The position numbers and the translations under genes were made by a program. The notes under the pieces are model-generated. The model was not told where the DNA came from. It did no database searches and saw only the letters and a list, made by a program, of their open reading frames with translations. From Fischerella muscicola SAG 1427-1 = PCC 73103 (GTDB lineage: Bacteria; Cyanobacteriota; Cyanobacteriia; Cyanobacteriales; Nostocaceae), in the NCBI RefSeq assembly GCF_000317245.1, contig NZ_AJLJ01000239.1, positions 1 to 36,011 of the forward strand: 36,011 nt of DNA, in the 5' to 3' direction. Positions 16,458 to 27,109 of this stretch are shown here, piece after piece (position 1 is the first letter of the stretch; each line of letters opens with the position of its first letter).

Positions 16458-18113
16458 TCAATTATCTGAACTTAATAACTCTAAAGCAATTTGAATTTGG
16501 TCATTTAGAACAGCATCAATATCATCTTCAGTAGTAAGCGGATTAGCAATCACCGCACGCAACGCCGTTACTGAAATTTCTCTATCTAAACAGGTAATTG
16601 TTTTTGTTGTCCGTGAAATGAAAGTACGACCAGCTTGACGTTGAACTTTTTGCAGGCGTTCATTAAATATATTAATTTCTTGATTATCACTTTCTGTTAA
16701 TTGCTTTTTAGTTGCAAGTTCTCTGAAAGATTCTGGAATGTAGCGGTAAAGAAGGATATTGATATCCGGTTGGGATAGTAACTCAAATTCAGGCATAGCA
16801 TTGATCCGAGCAGCCATGTATTGTGTCTTCTCGATTCCTGCATCAATCAAAAATTCATAACCTTTAAGCCCGATAATATGTAGCCCAGCATGTAAAAATA
16901 ATGCCATACCAGGTCGAGAACCTTCTAGAGCGCGTTTACCCAAATCGAATGAACCCTTACGCATGGTGTAGCTAGCATTTTTTTCAATTGCTGAAGCTAG
17001 CTGTGGTTCGCGCATAAATACCATGCCAATACCCATAGGTAAATACAGCTGTTTATGTCCATCAATTGTGACTGAATCAGCACGTTCAATACCTGCAAGT
17101 TTTTGGCGATGTTGTTCGGAAAATATCAGTGGCCCGCCCCAAGCTGCATCTACATGAAAATGAACATTTGCAGCTTCGGTAATATCTGCAATATCTGAGA
17201 GTGAATCAATGTTACCAGAATCAGTAGTACCAGCAACGCCCACGATCGCAATAATATGCAAGTTTTTAGATTGACAATCTGCAACAGCCTGACGTAAAGC
17301 TGATAAGTCCACTTGGTTATTACTATTAGTAGGAATTTTGATCAAACCATGTGTACCTATGCCCAATAAATCTGCGGCTTTGTCAAAAGAATAATGCATC
17401 AATTCAGAGCCAATTACCACTGTTCCTTGATAACCGTAGTAATCTAGAGCTGCTGCTAAACCTGCTTTTTCTACACCTGCAAAATTGTTTTTTGCACCCA
17501 AAGATTTATTACGAGCGCACCATAATGCGATGATGTTTGCTGCTGTACCCCCGGAAACCAATATGCCTAAAGTGCTTTGGTTATTTTGTACATGCTCGGT
17601 ATAAAATTCATCATCAAAGTTGTAAACCAATCTATGCATCATTGCCAAAGCCTGACGCTCGTAAGGGCTAAAGGCTTTGGCTGTTTCGATTTTGACAACA
17701 TTTTGATTCATTGCTGTCATCAGTTTTGCAAGCGATCGCACAAAACAGGGAAGAGCAGAGGTCATGTGACCTATAAATCGTGGTGAAGATGTATTTATCG
17801 AATGATTAACAACATTATTTGCTAAATATTCAAGGTAACTATCAAAATTAGCAGGATGAATAGGAACTTGACTATCAGTAAAATTTTCTACTAATGCATT
17901 AAAATTTATGTCCGAATTAGTGTTAATTGAATTTAAGAAATCATCAACCAAATTATCGGTTAGCAAATTCATCTTTGCTTCTGTAGATACTGACCCGCTA
18001 GATGATTGAAATAATTGCATGACTTTATCAGCAACTAGATACTGGTGTGTTAACTCAGTCTCAATCAAGCGATTTGGCTTACTTCTTTCTTGTCTTTGCT
18101 GACTTAATGCCAT
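16458..18113 (-). CDS. PLP-dependent decarboxylase, PanP-like (aspartate to beta-alanine)
   Basis: 551 residues with GGAG 9 bases upstream of the ATG. It belongs to the group II (glutamate decarboxylase-like) PLP enzymes: HVDAAWGG with Asp322, and DGHKQLYLPMG with the PLP lysine Lys354. The N-terminal half (SPRFIGHMTSALP, then KIETAKAFSPYERQ) closely resembles PanP, the PLP-dependent aspartate 1-decarboxylase of Vibrio and relatives that replaces PanD. The expected reaction is L-aspartate to beta-alanine and CO2 in the cytosol. It sits between two PKS genes, and the terminal module has a beta-alanine-like pocket, so a dedicated monomer supply is the simplest reading. Decarboxylation of diaminobutyrate to 1,3-diaminopropane is the main alternative, since an EctB-like enzyme is in the same cluster. 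Confidence 0.9.
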   Translation of the reverse strand: MALSQQRQERSKPNRLIETELTHQYLVADKVMQLFQSSSGSVSTEAKMNLLTDNLVDDFLNSINTNSDINFNALVENFTDSQVPIHPANFDSYLEYLANNVVNHSINTSSPRFIGHMTSALPCFVRSLAKLMTAMNQNVVKIETAKAFSPYERQALAMMHRLVYNFDDEFYTEHVQNNQSTLGILVSGGTAANIIALWCARNKSLGAKNNFAGVEKAGLAAALDYYGYQGTVVIGSELMHYSFDKAADLLGIGTHGLIKIPTNSNNQVDLSALRQAVADCQSKNLHIIAIVGVAGTTDSGNIDSLSDIADITEAANVHFHVDAAWGGPLIFSEQHRQKLAGIERADSVTIDGHKQLYLPMGIGMVFMREPQLASAIEKNASYTMRKGSFDLGKRALEGSRPGMALFLHAGLHIIGLKGYEFLIDAGIEKTQYMAARINAMPEFELLSQPDINILLYRYIPESFRELATKKQLTESDNQEINIFNERLQKVQRQAGRTFISRTTKTITCLDREISVTALRAVIANPLTTEDDIDAVLNDQIQIALELLSSDN

Positions 18114-18168
18114 TTGAGAATACTCCAGAGTTATTGATTTTATACAAATGCGATTAATTGCATTTGCA

Positions 18169-21100
18169 CTACTTTAGACTTGTTTTCCGATAATTTTGTC
18201 TTACTTCTTTACGACGCTTAATTGAAGCATATCTAGGTTGAGTACGAGAATTTTCTTTTCGGTTAGAATCTTGTTCATTGCTACTTAAAAGCTCCGCAAG
18301 TGAACTTATAGTTGGCTTCTCATAAATGCTGACTACAGGGATATGGATATTTAATTCTTTTTGTAATTGAGAGATAATCTGGATACTGATTAAAGAACTT
18401 CCTCCCAAATCAAAAAAGTTATCATTAATACCTATTTTTTCAATCCCCAAAGCTTTTTCCCAGGTTTTAGCAACAATTTCCTCTATTTGGTTACGAGCTG
18501 GTACATAGTCAGTTTTTAAGTTATTTCTTGAGTATACAGATAAAGAATTTCCTTGATTTGAATAATCTTTATTTCGTAAAAATTCAAGTTTTATCCATTG
18601 CTGAATTCTTGCTTGTAAATCTCTGGTAGAAACAAGCGCTTGACTCACTTTATTTAGCCTTAACAGACGTTCAAATACTTCTACACCAGCCAGGGATGTG
18701 ATGGAATATGGAGAAAAATCTGCTTCAGCATCTGTGTTTCTGATTTCCCAATCATCCCAGTTTATGCTATTCCAAGAGCAAGAATTAGTTTGGTTATGTT
18801 TGTGAACATAAGCATCCATAAAAATGTTAGCGGCAGAATATGATATAAATCCTAAGCCTCCTAAAATAGATGCTAAAGATGAAGTAAATTGACAAAAATC
18901 CAGGTCTTGTTGCTGTAAAACTTTTTCCAAAACAAATATGCCAAATACTTTGGAATCAAATTGCAATTGAGCTTTGTTTGGAGAAGTTTCTTCAATAGCA
19001 CAATGCGCTGCTTCGCTATTACCAGCTGCATAAATAACGCCGTTAATCGTACCAAACCGCTTAGTTACTATTGCGATCGCTTTTTGCATTTGTTCTTCAT
19101 TGGCAACATCGGCGGCGATCGCTAAAACTTCAGCACCCAAAGCCTCAATTTCTTGCACTTTGCGAATCTTACGGCTGATGTTATCCTCTTCATCGTGAGT
19201 TTCTAACCATTCTTGCCACTGGCTTTTTTCAGGAAGTCCCTTGCGTCCCAGCAGAACCAATTTCGCCTGGACAGTCCTTGCAAGGTATTCTGCCAATACT
19301 AAACCAACATCTCCGAGTCCACCAGTGATTAGATAAACTCCTTGTTTTTTTAACCTTGTTTTACCGGTAATATTTGCATCTAAACGAATAGGCTCGTATG
19401 TTTGAACCCAGCGATGATTTCCGCGATAAGCAATGACATTGTCAGTTGCTTGTGCTGTAAATTCAGCAAGTAGGTAATCAATATACTTTTGCGAAGACTT
19501 GTGTCGCGAATCTGCCAACACAATATCAAAGCAACAGCAGCTAATATTAGGATATTCCTGGGGAATTACTTTGCAAGGACTTAATATCGTTGCTTTCTCA
19601 GGACACAAAATCTCCGAACCAGTTACATCATGTATATTACTGGTGACAACCATCAACTTAATCGGCTCAGTGATATTTTGCTGTCCCAAAGCCTGTGCTA
19701 AGAAGACAAGACTGTACAAACCGAGATTTTGACAATCTTCAAAAAACTGACGCTTTAAGTGTATATGTCCATCTAGTTCTTGACTAGTTAAAGTATCGTC
19801 AGGTGTGATGCTCCAAAAGTGCGCTATCTCTTGTGGCTTCCAATCCTGCTCTTGCAATGCTTGGAATAAAGCATCATAGTCATCTTTGTGTTGAGGATTA
19901 ATTGTGTATGTATGATCGTCAAGTCTGGTAAATTGCTCTCCCAAGCCCACTGTCACCACATCCTGTCCCTTTTGTTTGAGTTGCTCGGCAATTTCACCTC
20001 CAACTCGATAACTATCTACAAAAACTAGCCAGCAAGACTTTTGCTCTAGCAATTCTCCCTTTTTAAGCAGCTCAAGCGGCGTAGATTCTTTCCAGCGAGG
20101 AACATAAAACCAATCAGCAATATCTGGCTTTTTGTGCATTGATTGCTGTTGCATCATTGCTAAAGTCGCGTTTTTGTTGACCTCAATCCAGTAACGTTGG
20201 CGTTCAAAAGGATAGGTTGGTAAAGGAATACGATGACGACGCTCATGGATGTAAAAACCAGACCAATCTACTTTCACACCAAATAGCCACAGCTTACCTA
20301 AACTCTTAAGTAAAAATGCGACATCAGACTCTTGCTCTTGGGGGTGGCGCAGTGATGTTAGCACTGGGGATTCTTCTTTTTGAAGCTGTTTCACAAAAGT
20401 GCTTAAGGTTCGTCCTGGTCCGATTTCCAAGAATAACGTTTCCGGTGTTTTAAGTAATTGTGTAATTCCTTGGCAAAAACGTACAGGCTGTCTAAGATGT
20501 TGCGCCCAATAATTGGGGTCTGTTGCTTGGGCTGTTGTCATCCAAGTACCGCTAAGGTTGGATATAAGAGGAATTTTTGGCGGATTTAGTTTAACCTTTT
20601 CTAGAAATTGCACAAAGGTCTCAATGATGGGTGACATCATTGGAGAATGAAAGGCATGGTTCGTGTGCAAACGTCTACAGTTTACACCTGTTTGTTGTAG
20701 CTTCTGTTGGAATTGGTCTATTGCTTGTGTGGAACCCGATACCACACACGAAGAAGGTGAGTTACTTGCAGCTAGAGAAACTTCCTCGTCTAGCAGTTGT
20801 TGTACTTCCTTTTCGTTCAGCCCAATGGAGAGCATAGCACCACTACTGCACTGCTGCATCAGTTTTCCTCGCGTTGCTACGATCGCTAAGGCATCTTCTA
20901 AACAAAAAACTCCAGCCAAAGTCGCTGCTACATACTCCCCGATACTATGACCAATCATCATCTGTGGGCTTACACCCCATGCCATCCACAACTTGGCTAA
21001 AGCATATTCAATCACAAACAGGGCTGGTTGAGTAATTGCTGTTTGCTGCAACTTTTGTGTTGCTGCTTGAGCTTTTTCTTCGCTGGGATAGAGAACTGTA

Positions 21101-22827
21101 TGCAAGTCTAATTGCAACTGAGGTTTGAGCAATTCGCAGCAGTAATCAACTTGCTCTCTAAATATGGTTTCACTTTCATATAATTCTCGACCCATATTTA
21201 CATATTGTGAACCTTGTCCGGAAAACATAAATACAATCGGACGATTACAAGGTTCTTGGAAATGGGTGAAAGTTCTTTGAGAGTCTTTTAATGCATTGAT
21301 AGCGTCTTCTTGATTTTGACAAACTACCATGCGGCGATGATTCAAATTCCAGCGACCCACTTGCAAGGTATAAGCAACATCAGCAAGATTTAAACTTGGA
21401 TGTTCCTGGAGGTAATTAGCCAGATTTTCTGTAGCAGTTGAGAGTGCTGTACTTGTCTTGGTTGAAAGTACTAATAATTGCCAAGATCGAGAAGGGCTAG
21501 AAGGTTTAGCTATGGGAGCTTCTTCTAAAATGACATGGGCATTTGTTCCACCAAAACCAAAGGAACTAACACCTGCACGACGAGGAGTACCGTTAGTTTG
21601 CCATTCAGATAATTTGTTATTTACATAGAAAGGACTGTTGGCAAAGTCTATTTGGGGTGATGGTTCCTCAAAGTTTAAACTAGGTGGAATTTGTTTGTGT
21701 TTTAAGGCTAGTACGGTTTTAATCAAGCCTGCAACCCCAGCAGTTGAATCTAAATGTCCAATGTTGGTTTTAACAGAACCGATACGACAAAAGCCTTTTT
21801 TTTGAGTTTTCGCACGAAAAGCCTGGGTTAACGCAGCTATTTCAATCGGATCGCCTAATTTAGTACCCGTTCCATGTGCTTCAATGTAGCTAATCGTATC
21901 GGGTTCGACTTCCGCCATAACTTGAGCCGCCCTAATTACCTTTGCTTGACCATTTACACTTGGCGCTGTGTAACTAACTTTATCTGATCCATCGTTGTTA
22001 ATTGCAGAGCCTTTGATTACTGCATGGATGCAATCTCCATCTGCGATCGCTTCTTCTAAACGTTTGAGAACTACAAGACCTAAACCCCTTCCTTTTACGG
22101 TTCCCCCAGCCTTTGCATCAAAAGCACGGCAATGTCCATCAAGAGATTCAATTCCTCCCTCTTGATACAAATAACCGTCTGCTGTAGATATTGAAACTCC
22201 TCCTGCTAAAGCAATATTACACTCACCACTGAGCAAACTTTGACAGGCTAAATGTACAGCAATTAATGAGCTTGAACAAGTGGTTTGAACCGCATAACTT
22301 GGCCCTTGCAAATTTAATTTATAAGAAGTAAGCGTAGTAACATAATCTGGAGAAGTTCCTTTTTCTATCTGCTTATCACCGACAGAAGTTACAATATCGT
22401 AATTTGAATAAATATTAATTAAATAACTGCCAAAACTGGTACCAGCATAGACACCAATAGGCTTTTTATAAACTTCAGAACTATAACCAGCGTTTTCAAG
22501 TGCTTTCCATGAATGCTCCAAGAAAAAACGTAGTGAAGGATCCATGACTTCAGCTTCTCTAGGACTGATGTCAAAGAATGAAGCGTCAAATAAGTCGATA
22601 TCTTTGACTACACCTTCTGCTTTAACATAATTTGGATCATTTAATAAGGCTGAATCTATACCTAATTTTTGTAATTCTTCGTCGGTGAATCGATGGATTG
22701 ATTCCACACCATCTCGAAGATTTCGCCAGAATTCATCAATATTTTCAGCATCTGGAAAACAGCCGCTCATTCCGATAATAGCTATTTCCAAACCTGTTGT
22801 ATTACTTAAATATGCTGAGTTTTCCAT
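18169..22827 (-). CDS. Type I PKS module B: KS-AT-KR-ACP
   Basis: 1552 residues; AGGTGA lies 8 bases before the ATG. The KS (about 13-440) has Cys184 (VQTTCSSS), His318 and His358, though DPQHR is changed to DPSLR. The AT has GHSIGEY (Ser628) and HAFH (724-727), so malonyl-CoA is expected. A structural KR subdomain fills the AT-KR space, and the KR has an intact TGGLGDVG loop and Ser-Tyr-Asn set (TSSLAS, SYSAAN), so it should give a beta-hydroxyl; there is no LDD motif, and stereochemistry is left open. The ACP has GGSS (Ser1478). The strongly basic C-terminal tail (KRRKEVRQNYRK) probably docks to PKS C. It receives the aminoacyl chain from the NRPS ending at 22861, 33 bases away. Confidence 0.95.
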   Translation of the reverse strand: MENSAYLSNTTGLEIAIIGMSGCFPDAENIDEFWRNLRDGVESIHRFTDEELQKLGIDSALLNDPNYVKAEGVVKDIDLFDASFFDISPREAEVMDPSLRFFLEHSWKALENAGYSSEVYKKPIGVYAGTSFGSYLINIYSNYDIVTSVGDKQIEKGTSPDYVTTLTSYKLNLQGPSYAVQTTCSSSLIAVHLACQSLLSGECNIALAGGVSISTADGYLYQEGGIESLDGHCRAFDAKAGGTVKGRGLGLVVLKRLEEAIADGDCIHAVIKGSAINNDGSDKVSYTAPSVNGQAKVIRAAQVMAEVEPDTISYIEAHGTGTKLGDPIEIAALTQAFRAKTQKKGFCRIGSVKTNIGHLDSTAGVAGLIKTVLALKHKQIPPSLNFEEPSPQIDFANSPFYVNNKLSEWQTNGTPRRAGVSSFGFGGTNAHVILEEAPIAKPSSPSRSWQLLVLSTKTSTALSTATENLANYLQEHPSLNLADVAYTLQVGRWNLNHRRMVVCQNQEDAINALKDSQRTFTHFQEPCNRPIVFMFSGQGSQYVNMGRELYESETIFREQVDYCCELLKPQLQLDLHTVLYPSEEKAQAATQKLQQTAITQPALFVIEYALAKLWMAWGVSPQMMIGHSIGEYVAATLAGVFCLEDALAIVATRGKLMQQCSSGAMLSIGLNEKEVQQLLDEEVSLAASNSPSSCVVSGSTQAIDQFQQKLQQTGVNCRRLHTNHAFHSPMMSPIIETFVQFLEKVKLNPPKIPLISNLSGTWMTTAQATDPNYWAQHLRQPVRFCQGITQLLKTPETLFLEIGPGRTLSTFVKQLQKEESPVLTSLRHPQEQESDVAFLLKSLGKLWLFGVKVDWSGFYIHERRHRIPLPTYPFERQRYWIEVNKNATLAMMQQQSMHKKPDIADWFYVPRWKESTPLELLKKGELLEQKSCWLVFVDSYRVGGEIAEQLKQKGQDVVTVGLGEQFTRLDDHTYTINPQHKDDYDALFQALQEQDWKPQEIAHFWSITPDDTLTSQELDGHIHLKRQFFEDCQNLGLYSLVFLAQALGQQNITEPIKLMVVTSNIHDVTGSEILCPEKATILSPCKVIPQEYPNISCCCFDIVLADSRHKSSQKYIDYLLAEFTAQATDNVIAYRGNHRWVQTYEPIRLDANITGKTRLKKQGVYLITGGLGDVGLVLAEYLARTVQAKLVLLGRKGLPEKSQWQEWLETHDEEDNISRKIRKVQEIEALGAEVLAIAADVANEEQMQKAIAIVTKRFGTINGVIYAAGNSEAAHCAIEETSPNKAQLQFDSKVFGIFVLEKVLQQQDLDFCQFTSSLASILGGLGFISYSAANIFMDAYVHKHNQTNSCSWNSINWDDWEIRNTDAEADFSPYSITSLAGVEVFERLLRLNKVSQALVSTRDLQARIQQWIKLEFLRNKDYSNQGNSLSVYSRNNLKTDYVPARNQIEEIVAKTWEKALGIEKIGINDNFFDLGGSSLISIQIISQLQKELNIHIPVVSIYEKPTISSLAELLSSNEQDSNRKENSRTQPRYASIKRRKEVRQNYRKTSLK

Positions 22828-22860
22828 TACTCATTTCACCTATTGCTTGTTGGCTATTTT

Positions 22861-25647
22861 TTAAACATTCTGTTTTTGATTTCGTAAAAAGCGTTGCTTT
22901 AATCTGGCTTTGCCAACTTCTAATGCTTCATTCAATTCATCACTTTGATTTGCAAATCCATCATCTTCTTCTTGATTTAAATACCGGGATATGGAACTGA
23001 TAGTTGGATATTTAAACAGGTCAGTTATAGCTAAATCTGCTTTAAATAATTCTCGCAGTTGACTGTAAACTTGAAGCACGTTTAAAGAGTGACCACCAAG
23101 ATCGAAAAAGTTATCTTCAATGCCGACCTTTTCAACTTTAAGGGTTTTCTGCCAGATATCGGCAATTGCCAGCTCCATGTCATTTCGCGGTAATACGTAA
23201 GCTGTTTCTAATTGTGGGCGAAGATTGTCTGGTTTAGGTAGAGCTTTACGGTCTATTTTTCCGCTTGGTGCTAACGGCAGATTTTCCAGCATCATAAAGG
23301 CAGAAGGAACCATGTGGTCAGGTAATTTTTCCCTCAAGAAGTTACGTAATTCACTAATACTAGGAGCTGGCTCTGTCTTCGCAACTATGTAAGCAACTAA
23401 TACTGTGCTATCTACTTCCTCTTCCTCTTGATAAACCACAACTACATTTTCACGAACATTCGGGTGCTGACCCAGAAATGTCTCTATTTCACCAAGCTCA
23501 ACCCGGAAACCGCGAATCTTTACTTGATGGTCGATACGTCCGAGAAATTCAATATTTCCATTACTGAGCCACCTGCCTAAATCTCCTGTTTTATAAATTA
23601 AATCTGCACGATTTTCTGGTAACTTCTTGCTTGGATCTGGAAATGAATTTGGGACAAAGCTTAATTTAGTTTTTTCTTCGTTTTTCCAGTAACCAGCACC
23701 TACACCGATTCCCGATACACAAATCTCTCCTGGAGCGCCAATGGGTAATAATTTCATTTGTTCATCCAGGATGTAGATATTTAAATTCGCTAGCGGTTTT
23801 CCAATGGGAATTGTTCGCTGATTTTCTGGCAAAGGCTTGTCAACGATAAACTGGGTAATATCATCAGCAGCTTCGGTCGGGCCATAGGCGTTAACAATTT
23901 TGATTTTTGGATATATCTGGAGCCACCTATTTACCCAATGAACCGATGCTGGTTCCCCAACAACCATCATCCATTTCAAATTAGGCAATTCTCTTTCGTG
24001 ATTTGATAGCCCCGAAGTGTGTTCAAGTAATCCCCCAAATAATGCTGGTACTAATTCGACAACTGTGATTTTTTCTGATTTAAGTACTTTAAATAACTTA
24101 TCAGGAATTGCCACAGTTTCAATATCTACTATTACCGCCCTTCCGCCAATTAATAATGGTGCCAAAAACTGCCAAACGGAAATATCAGTTGAAGAAGGGG
24201 CGCTTTGGAGAAAACAAAATTCCTCAGTCAATTCCAACTCGTCGAACTCGGCATAAATGTGATTAACTGCACCATCATGTCTAACTATTGCTCCCTTGGG
24301 TAGTCCTGTGGAACCGGAGGTATAAAGCATGTAAGCTGGATCACTAGCATCATTTATTGGCTCTAAGTTGTCTGTGGGAAGGTTAATAAAATTCAGGCGA
24401 TCGCATATTGTTAATTTCTGGTTATGAGTTAGTTGTATGTTTTCAGAAATAACTCCGTCTAAACAAATAATAGATTTTAATTGAGAGCAGTTATCTATTA
24501 ATTCTGTCAACCCAGTTAATAAGAAAGTATCAGTTAACAGAAACTTAACTTCGCTATTAGACAGCATATATTCAATTCTATTTGATGGATAAGTGCTGTC
24601 AATCGGTACATAAGCACCACCAGCCTTATAGATAGCCAGAATAGCGATCAGAAAATTTATATCACGGTCTTTAAATATGCCTACAAACTCACCTTTCCCA
24701 AGTCCTAATTGACGCAACATTAAAGCTAATTGATTAGCTTTTTCATTTAATTCTTGATAATTTAGTTTTGCTTGTCCATGAACTACAGCTATATTATTAG
24801 GGGTTTTCTCTGCCTGCTGCTCAAATAACTGATTTATTGTAAAATCAACTGGATATTCTTTAATATTACAGTTAAACTCTTGAATAATTTTATGTTTATC
24901 GTAATCATTCAAAACATCAATATCTGATATCTGAATATCGATGTTATTTATAATATTCTCTATGATGTTTGTGTAGTAATTAGCTATTAATTTAATATTT
25001 TTGTTATTAAAAATTGCTTCTTTGTAATATATCGAACTGCAAATCTTATCATTTTCTGCAAAAAAAGAAACTGTAATATCATTATTCAATTTTAAAATAT
25101 CAGTTTTGTTATGAATATTTTCTAATAATATAACTATATCAAATAATGAACATCGATTCTCTGCTTGAGGTAAATTTAATAATTCAATTAATTCATCAAA
25201 ACAATAATTTTGATGGCTATATGCTTGAATTAAATTATCTTTGACTTGCATGAGAACATTTCTAAATGTCATCTCATTATGTAACTGAGTTCGTAAGGGA
25301 ATCAGTTTATTATCATTCAAATCATCTAAGTTGACACCATTTATTTTCTTGTATACTGGTATTCCAACAATCAGGTCATTATTTCTAATGTACCGTTGTA
25401 GCAATATCTTGAATGCTGATAAAAGTATTAAGTACAATAAAAAATCAGACCCTTTAGCTAACTTGATAATTTTATGAGATAAGTAATCGGGTAGCTCAAA
25501 ATAATGACTTCTATTTTTTTCAGTATACTGAGAGGGTCTAACATAATCCTGTATGAGATTGGTTTCTGGTAATTCTCTATAAAGTTGATTTAACCAGTAT
25601 ATTTTTTGAGAAAATAGCTCTTGGGGATCTAATATTGTAGTCATCAT
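22861..25647 (-). CDS. NRPS: half condensation domain-A-PCP, predicted basic substrate (diaminobutyrate)
   Basis: 928 residues. Residues 1-250 are only the C-terminal half of a C domain: they begin at a YWLNQL-type motif and have no HHxxxDG. The A domain (about 270-780) has MLYTSGSTGLPKG. The pocket aligned to GrsA is D488, I489, W492, E531, M561, V563, A587, D595, D596 plus Lys: D-I-W-E-M-V-A-D-D-K. Glu at 278 and Asp at 331 also occur in ornithine codes such as D-V-G-E-I-G-S-I-D-K, which fits a charged amine side chain. The PCP has LGGHS (Ser854), and the tail with GKARLKQRF is typical before a PKS partner. An EctB-like gene just upstream makes 2,4-diaminobutyrate the best guess. Condensation is probably done by the separate C protein at 28111-29496. 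Confidence 0.93.
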   Translation of the reverse strand: MMTTILDPQELFSQKIYWLNQLYRELPETNLIQDYVRPSQYTEKNRSHYFELPDYLSHKIIKLAKGSDFLLYLILLSAFKILLQRYIRNNDLIVGIPVYKKINGVNLDDLNDNKLIPLRTQLHNEMTFRNVLMQVKDNLIQAYSHQNYCFDELIELLNLPQAENRCSLFDIVILLENIHNKTDILKLNNDITVSFFAENDKICSSIYYKEAIFNNKNIKLIANYYTNIIENIINNIDIQISDIDVLNDYDKHKIIQEFNCNIKEYPVDFTINQLFEQQAEKTPNNIAVVHGQAKLNYQELNEKANQLALMLRQLGLGKGEFVGIFKDRDINFLIAILAIYKAGGAYVPIDSTYPSNRIEYMLSNSEVKFLLTDTFLLTGLTELIDNCSQLKSIICLDGVISENIQLTHNQKLTICDRLNFINLPTDNLEPINDASDPAYMLYTSGSTGLPKGAIVRHDGAVNHIYAEFDELELTEEFCFLQSAPSSTDISVWQFLAPLLIGGRAVIVDIETVAIPDKLFKVLKSEKITVVELVPALFGGLLEHTSGLSNHERELPNLKWMMVVGEPASVHWVNRWLQIYPKIKIVNAYGPTEAADDITQFIVDKPLPENQRTIPIGKPLANLNIYILDEQMKLLPIGAPGEICVSGIGVGAGYWKNEEKTKLSFVPNSFPDPSKKLPENRADLIYKTGDLGRWLSNGNIEFLGRIDHQVKIRGFRVELGEIETFLGQHPNVRENVVVVYQEEEEVDSTVLVAYIVAKTEPAPSISELRNFLREKLPDHMVPSAFMMLENLPLAPSGKIDRKALPKPDNLRPQLETAYVLPRNDMELAIADIWQKTLKVEKVGIEDNFFDLGGHSLNVLQVYSQLRELFKADLAITDLFKYPTISSISRYLNQEEDDGFANQSDELNEALEVGKARLKQRFLRNQKQNV

Positions 25648-25774
25648 TTTTAGCTGATTGAAACTAGTTATACTAGCAGAATAATTAAATTAATTATCGT
25701 CATAATAAGTTATTAACTAGAAGTGAATGGGTAATAAATATTAAAATCAAACTCACACTTTGTTGTGATTTAAT

Positions 25775-27034
25775 CTAGTTAATTCCCAAACATTCATGAA
25801 AAGCTGTTTCTATGATTGAACAACCTTCTTGTAAAGTAGGCATATCAATCGTTAGAGGAGGTAATAATTTAATAACAGTATCATTTCTTCCTACTCTTTC
25901 CACTATCAAACCTTTCTCAAAACAAGACATTGTGATTTGTTTTGCCAAATTACTACCACCAAAATTAGCCAAATCTATACCCCAAATCATTCCTATTCCT
26001 CGTATAGCTATATTTTCGTTGATTGGTGATATTTGTTGGGACAGAAAATTATTCAAGAAAAATTCTTTTGTCTTAACATCCTGTTCAAGACAGCTATTTT
26101 CTCTATACTCTAAAGCAGCAGTAGCCCCGACAAATGCCAATTGATTACCTCTAAATGTACCATTATGTTCACCTGGTTCCCAAATGTCTAATTCTGGCTT
26201 AATTAACAATAAAGACATAGGAAATCCATATCCACTAATCGATTTAGAAAGTATAACTATATCGGGAACAATACGTGCTCTTTCAAAAGAAAAGAAAGAG
26301 CCTGTTCGACCGCAACCTACTTGAATATCATCACAGATTAATAAAATATCATGCTCATCACACAACTTTCTTAATCTTTGCATCCACTCAACAGGAGCAA
26401 CAACAACCCCACCTTCAGCTTGGACTGTTTCAAAAATTATTGCAGCTGGTTTATCAATTCCTGAACTAACATCATTTAAAATTGACTCTATATATTTTAT
26501 AGTGTCAAAAGTCTCCATAAACCCATAGGGATAAGGCATAAATGTGACATTACTTAATGTCCCATTTGCTCCTGCTCGAATTGCAGTATTAGAAGTAATC
26601 GACAAGCTACCTAAAGTCATCCCATGATAGGCACCCATGAAGGAGAATATCCCAGGTCTTTTTTTGACTTTTCTAGCTAATTTTAAAGCTGCTTCAACGG
26701 CATTTGTTCCAGTTGGCCCGCAGAATTGGATACGATAATCTAAGCGTTTTGTATTTAGTATAACTTCATTAAACTTAGCTAAAAACTTCTCCTTAGCAGA
26801 AGTATACATATCTAAGCCGTGGGCTATGCCATCAGCATCTAAATAGGAAATAACTTTTTGTTTTATGTAGTCATGATTATGCCCATAATTTAATGCGCCT
26901 GCACCAGCGAAAAAATCTATATATTCTCGACCTGATTCAGCATAAACTATCGAACCCTTAGCTCGATGAAATATATCTGGAAAACTACGGCAATAGCTTC
27001 TAACATTTGATTCGTGCTTTTCAAAAACATTCAT
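25775..27034 (-). CDS. ectB: Diaminobutyrate-2-oxoglutarate aminotransferase (EctB-like)
   Basis: 419 residues, standard for class III PLP aminotransferases. It is strikingly EctB-like along its length: VRSYCRSFP near the start, YIDFFAGAGALNYGHN, GPTGTNAVEAALKLARKV, the PLP region CDDIQVGCGRTG, lysine Lys264 in SKSISGYG, and PGEHNGTFRGN. EctB turns L-aspartate 4-semialdehyde and glutamate into 2,4-diaminobutyrate and 2-oxoglutarate. No ectA or ectC is in the window, so ectoine synthesis is not the purpose here. The gene lies directly before the A-PCP protein whose pocket suits a basic amino acid. It is probably a dedicated precursor supplier; the homologue name dat could equally be used. Confidence 0.92.
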   Translation of the reverse strand: MNVFEKHESNVRSYCRSFPDIFHRAKGSIVYAESGREYIDFFAGAGALNYGHNHDYIKQKVISYLDADGIAHGLDMYTSAKEKFLAKFNEVILNTKRLDYRIQFCGPTGTNAVEAALKLARKVKKRPGIFSFMGAYHGMTLGSLSITSNTAIRAGANGTLSNVTFMPYPYGFMETFDTIKYIESILNDVSSGIDKPAAIIFETVQAEGGVVVAPVEWMQRLRKLCDEHDILLICDDIQVGCGRTGSFFSFERARIVPDIVILSKSISGYGFPMSLLLIKPELDIWEPGEHNGTFRGNQLAFVGATAALEYRENSCLEQDVKTKEFFLNNFLSQQISPINENIAIRGIGMIWGIDLANFGGSNLAKQITMSCFEKGLIVERVGRNDTVIKLLPPLTIDMPTLQEGCSIIETAFHECLGIN

Positions 27035-27109
27035 AAAAATTTTCTCTGTTTACGACGCTTATTCTCTCTGAATACATTTATTTTTTTATATAAAAACTGA
27101 TTTTTGCCA

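Noticed and set aside
25775..27034. Ectoine biosynthesis
   Set aside because: Only the ectB-like step is present; ectA and ectC are absent and all neighbours are PKS/NRPS genes.
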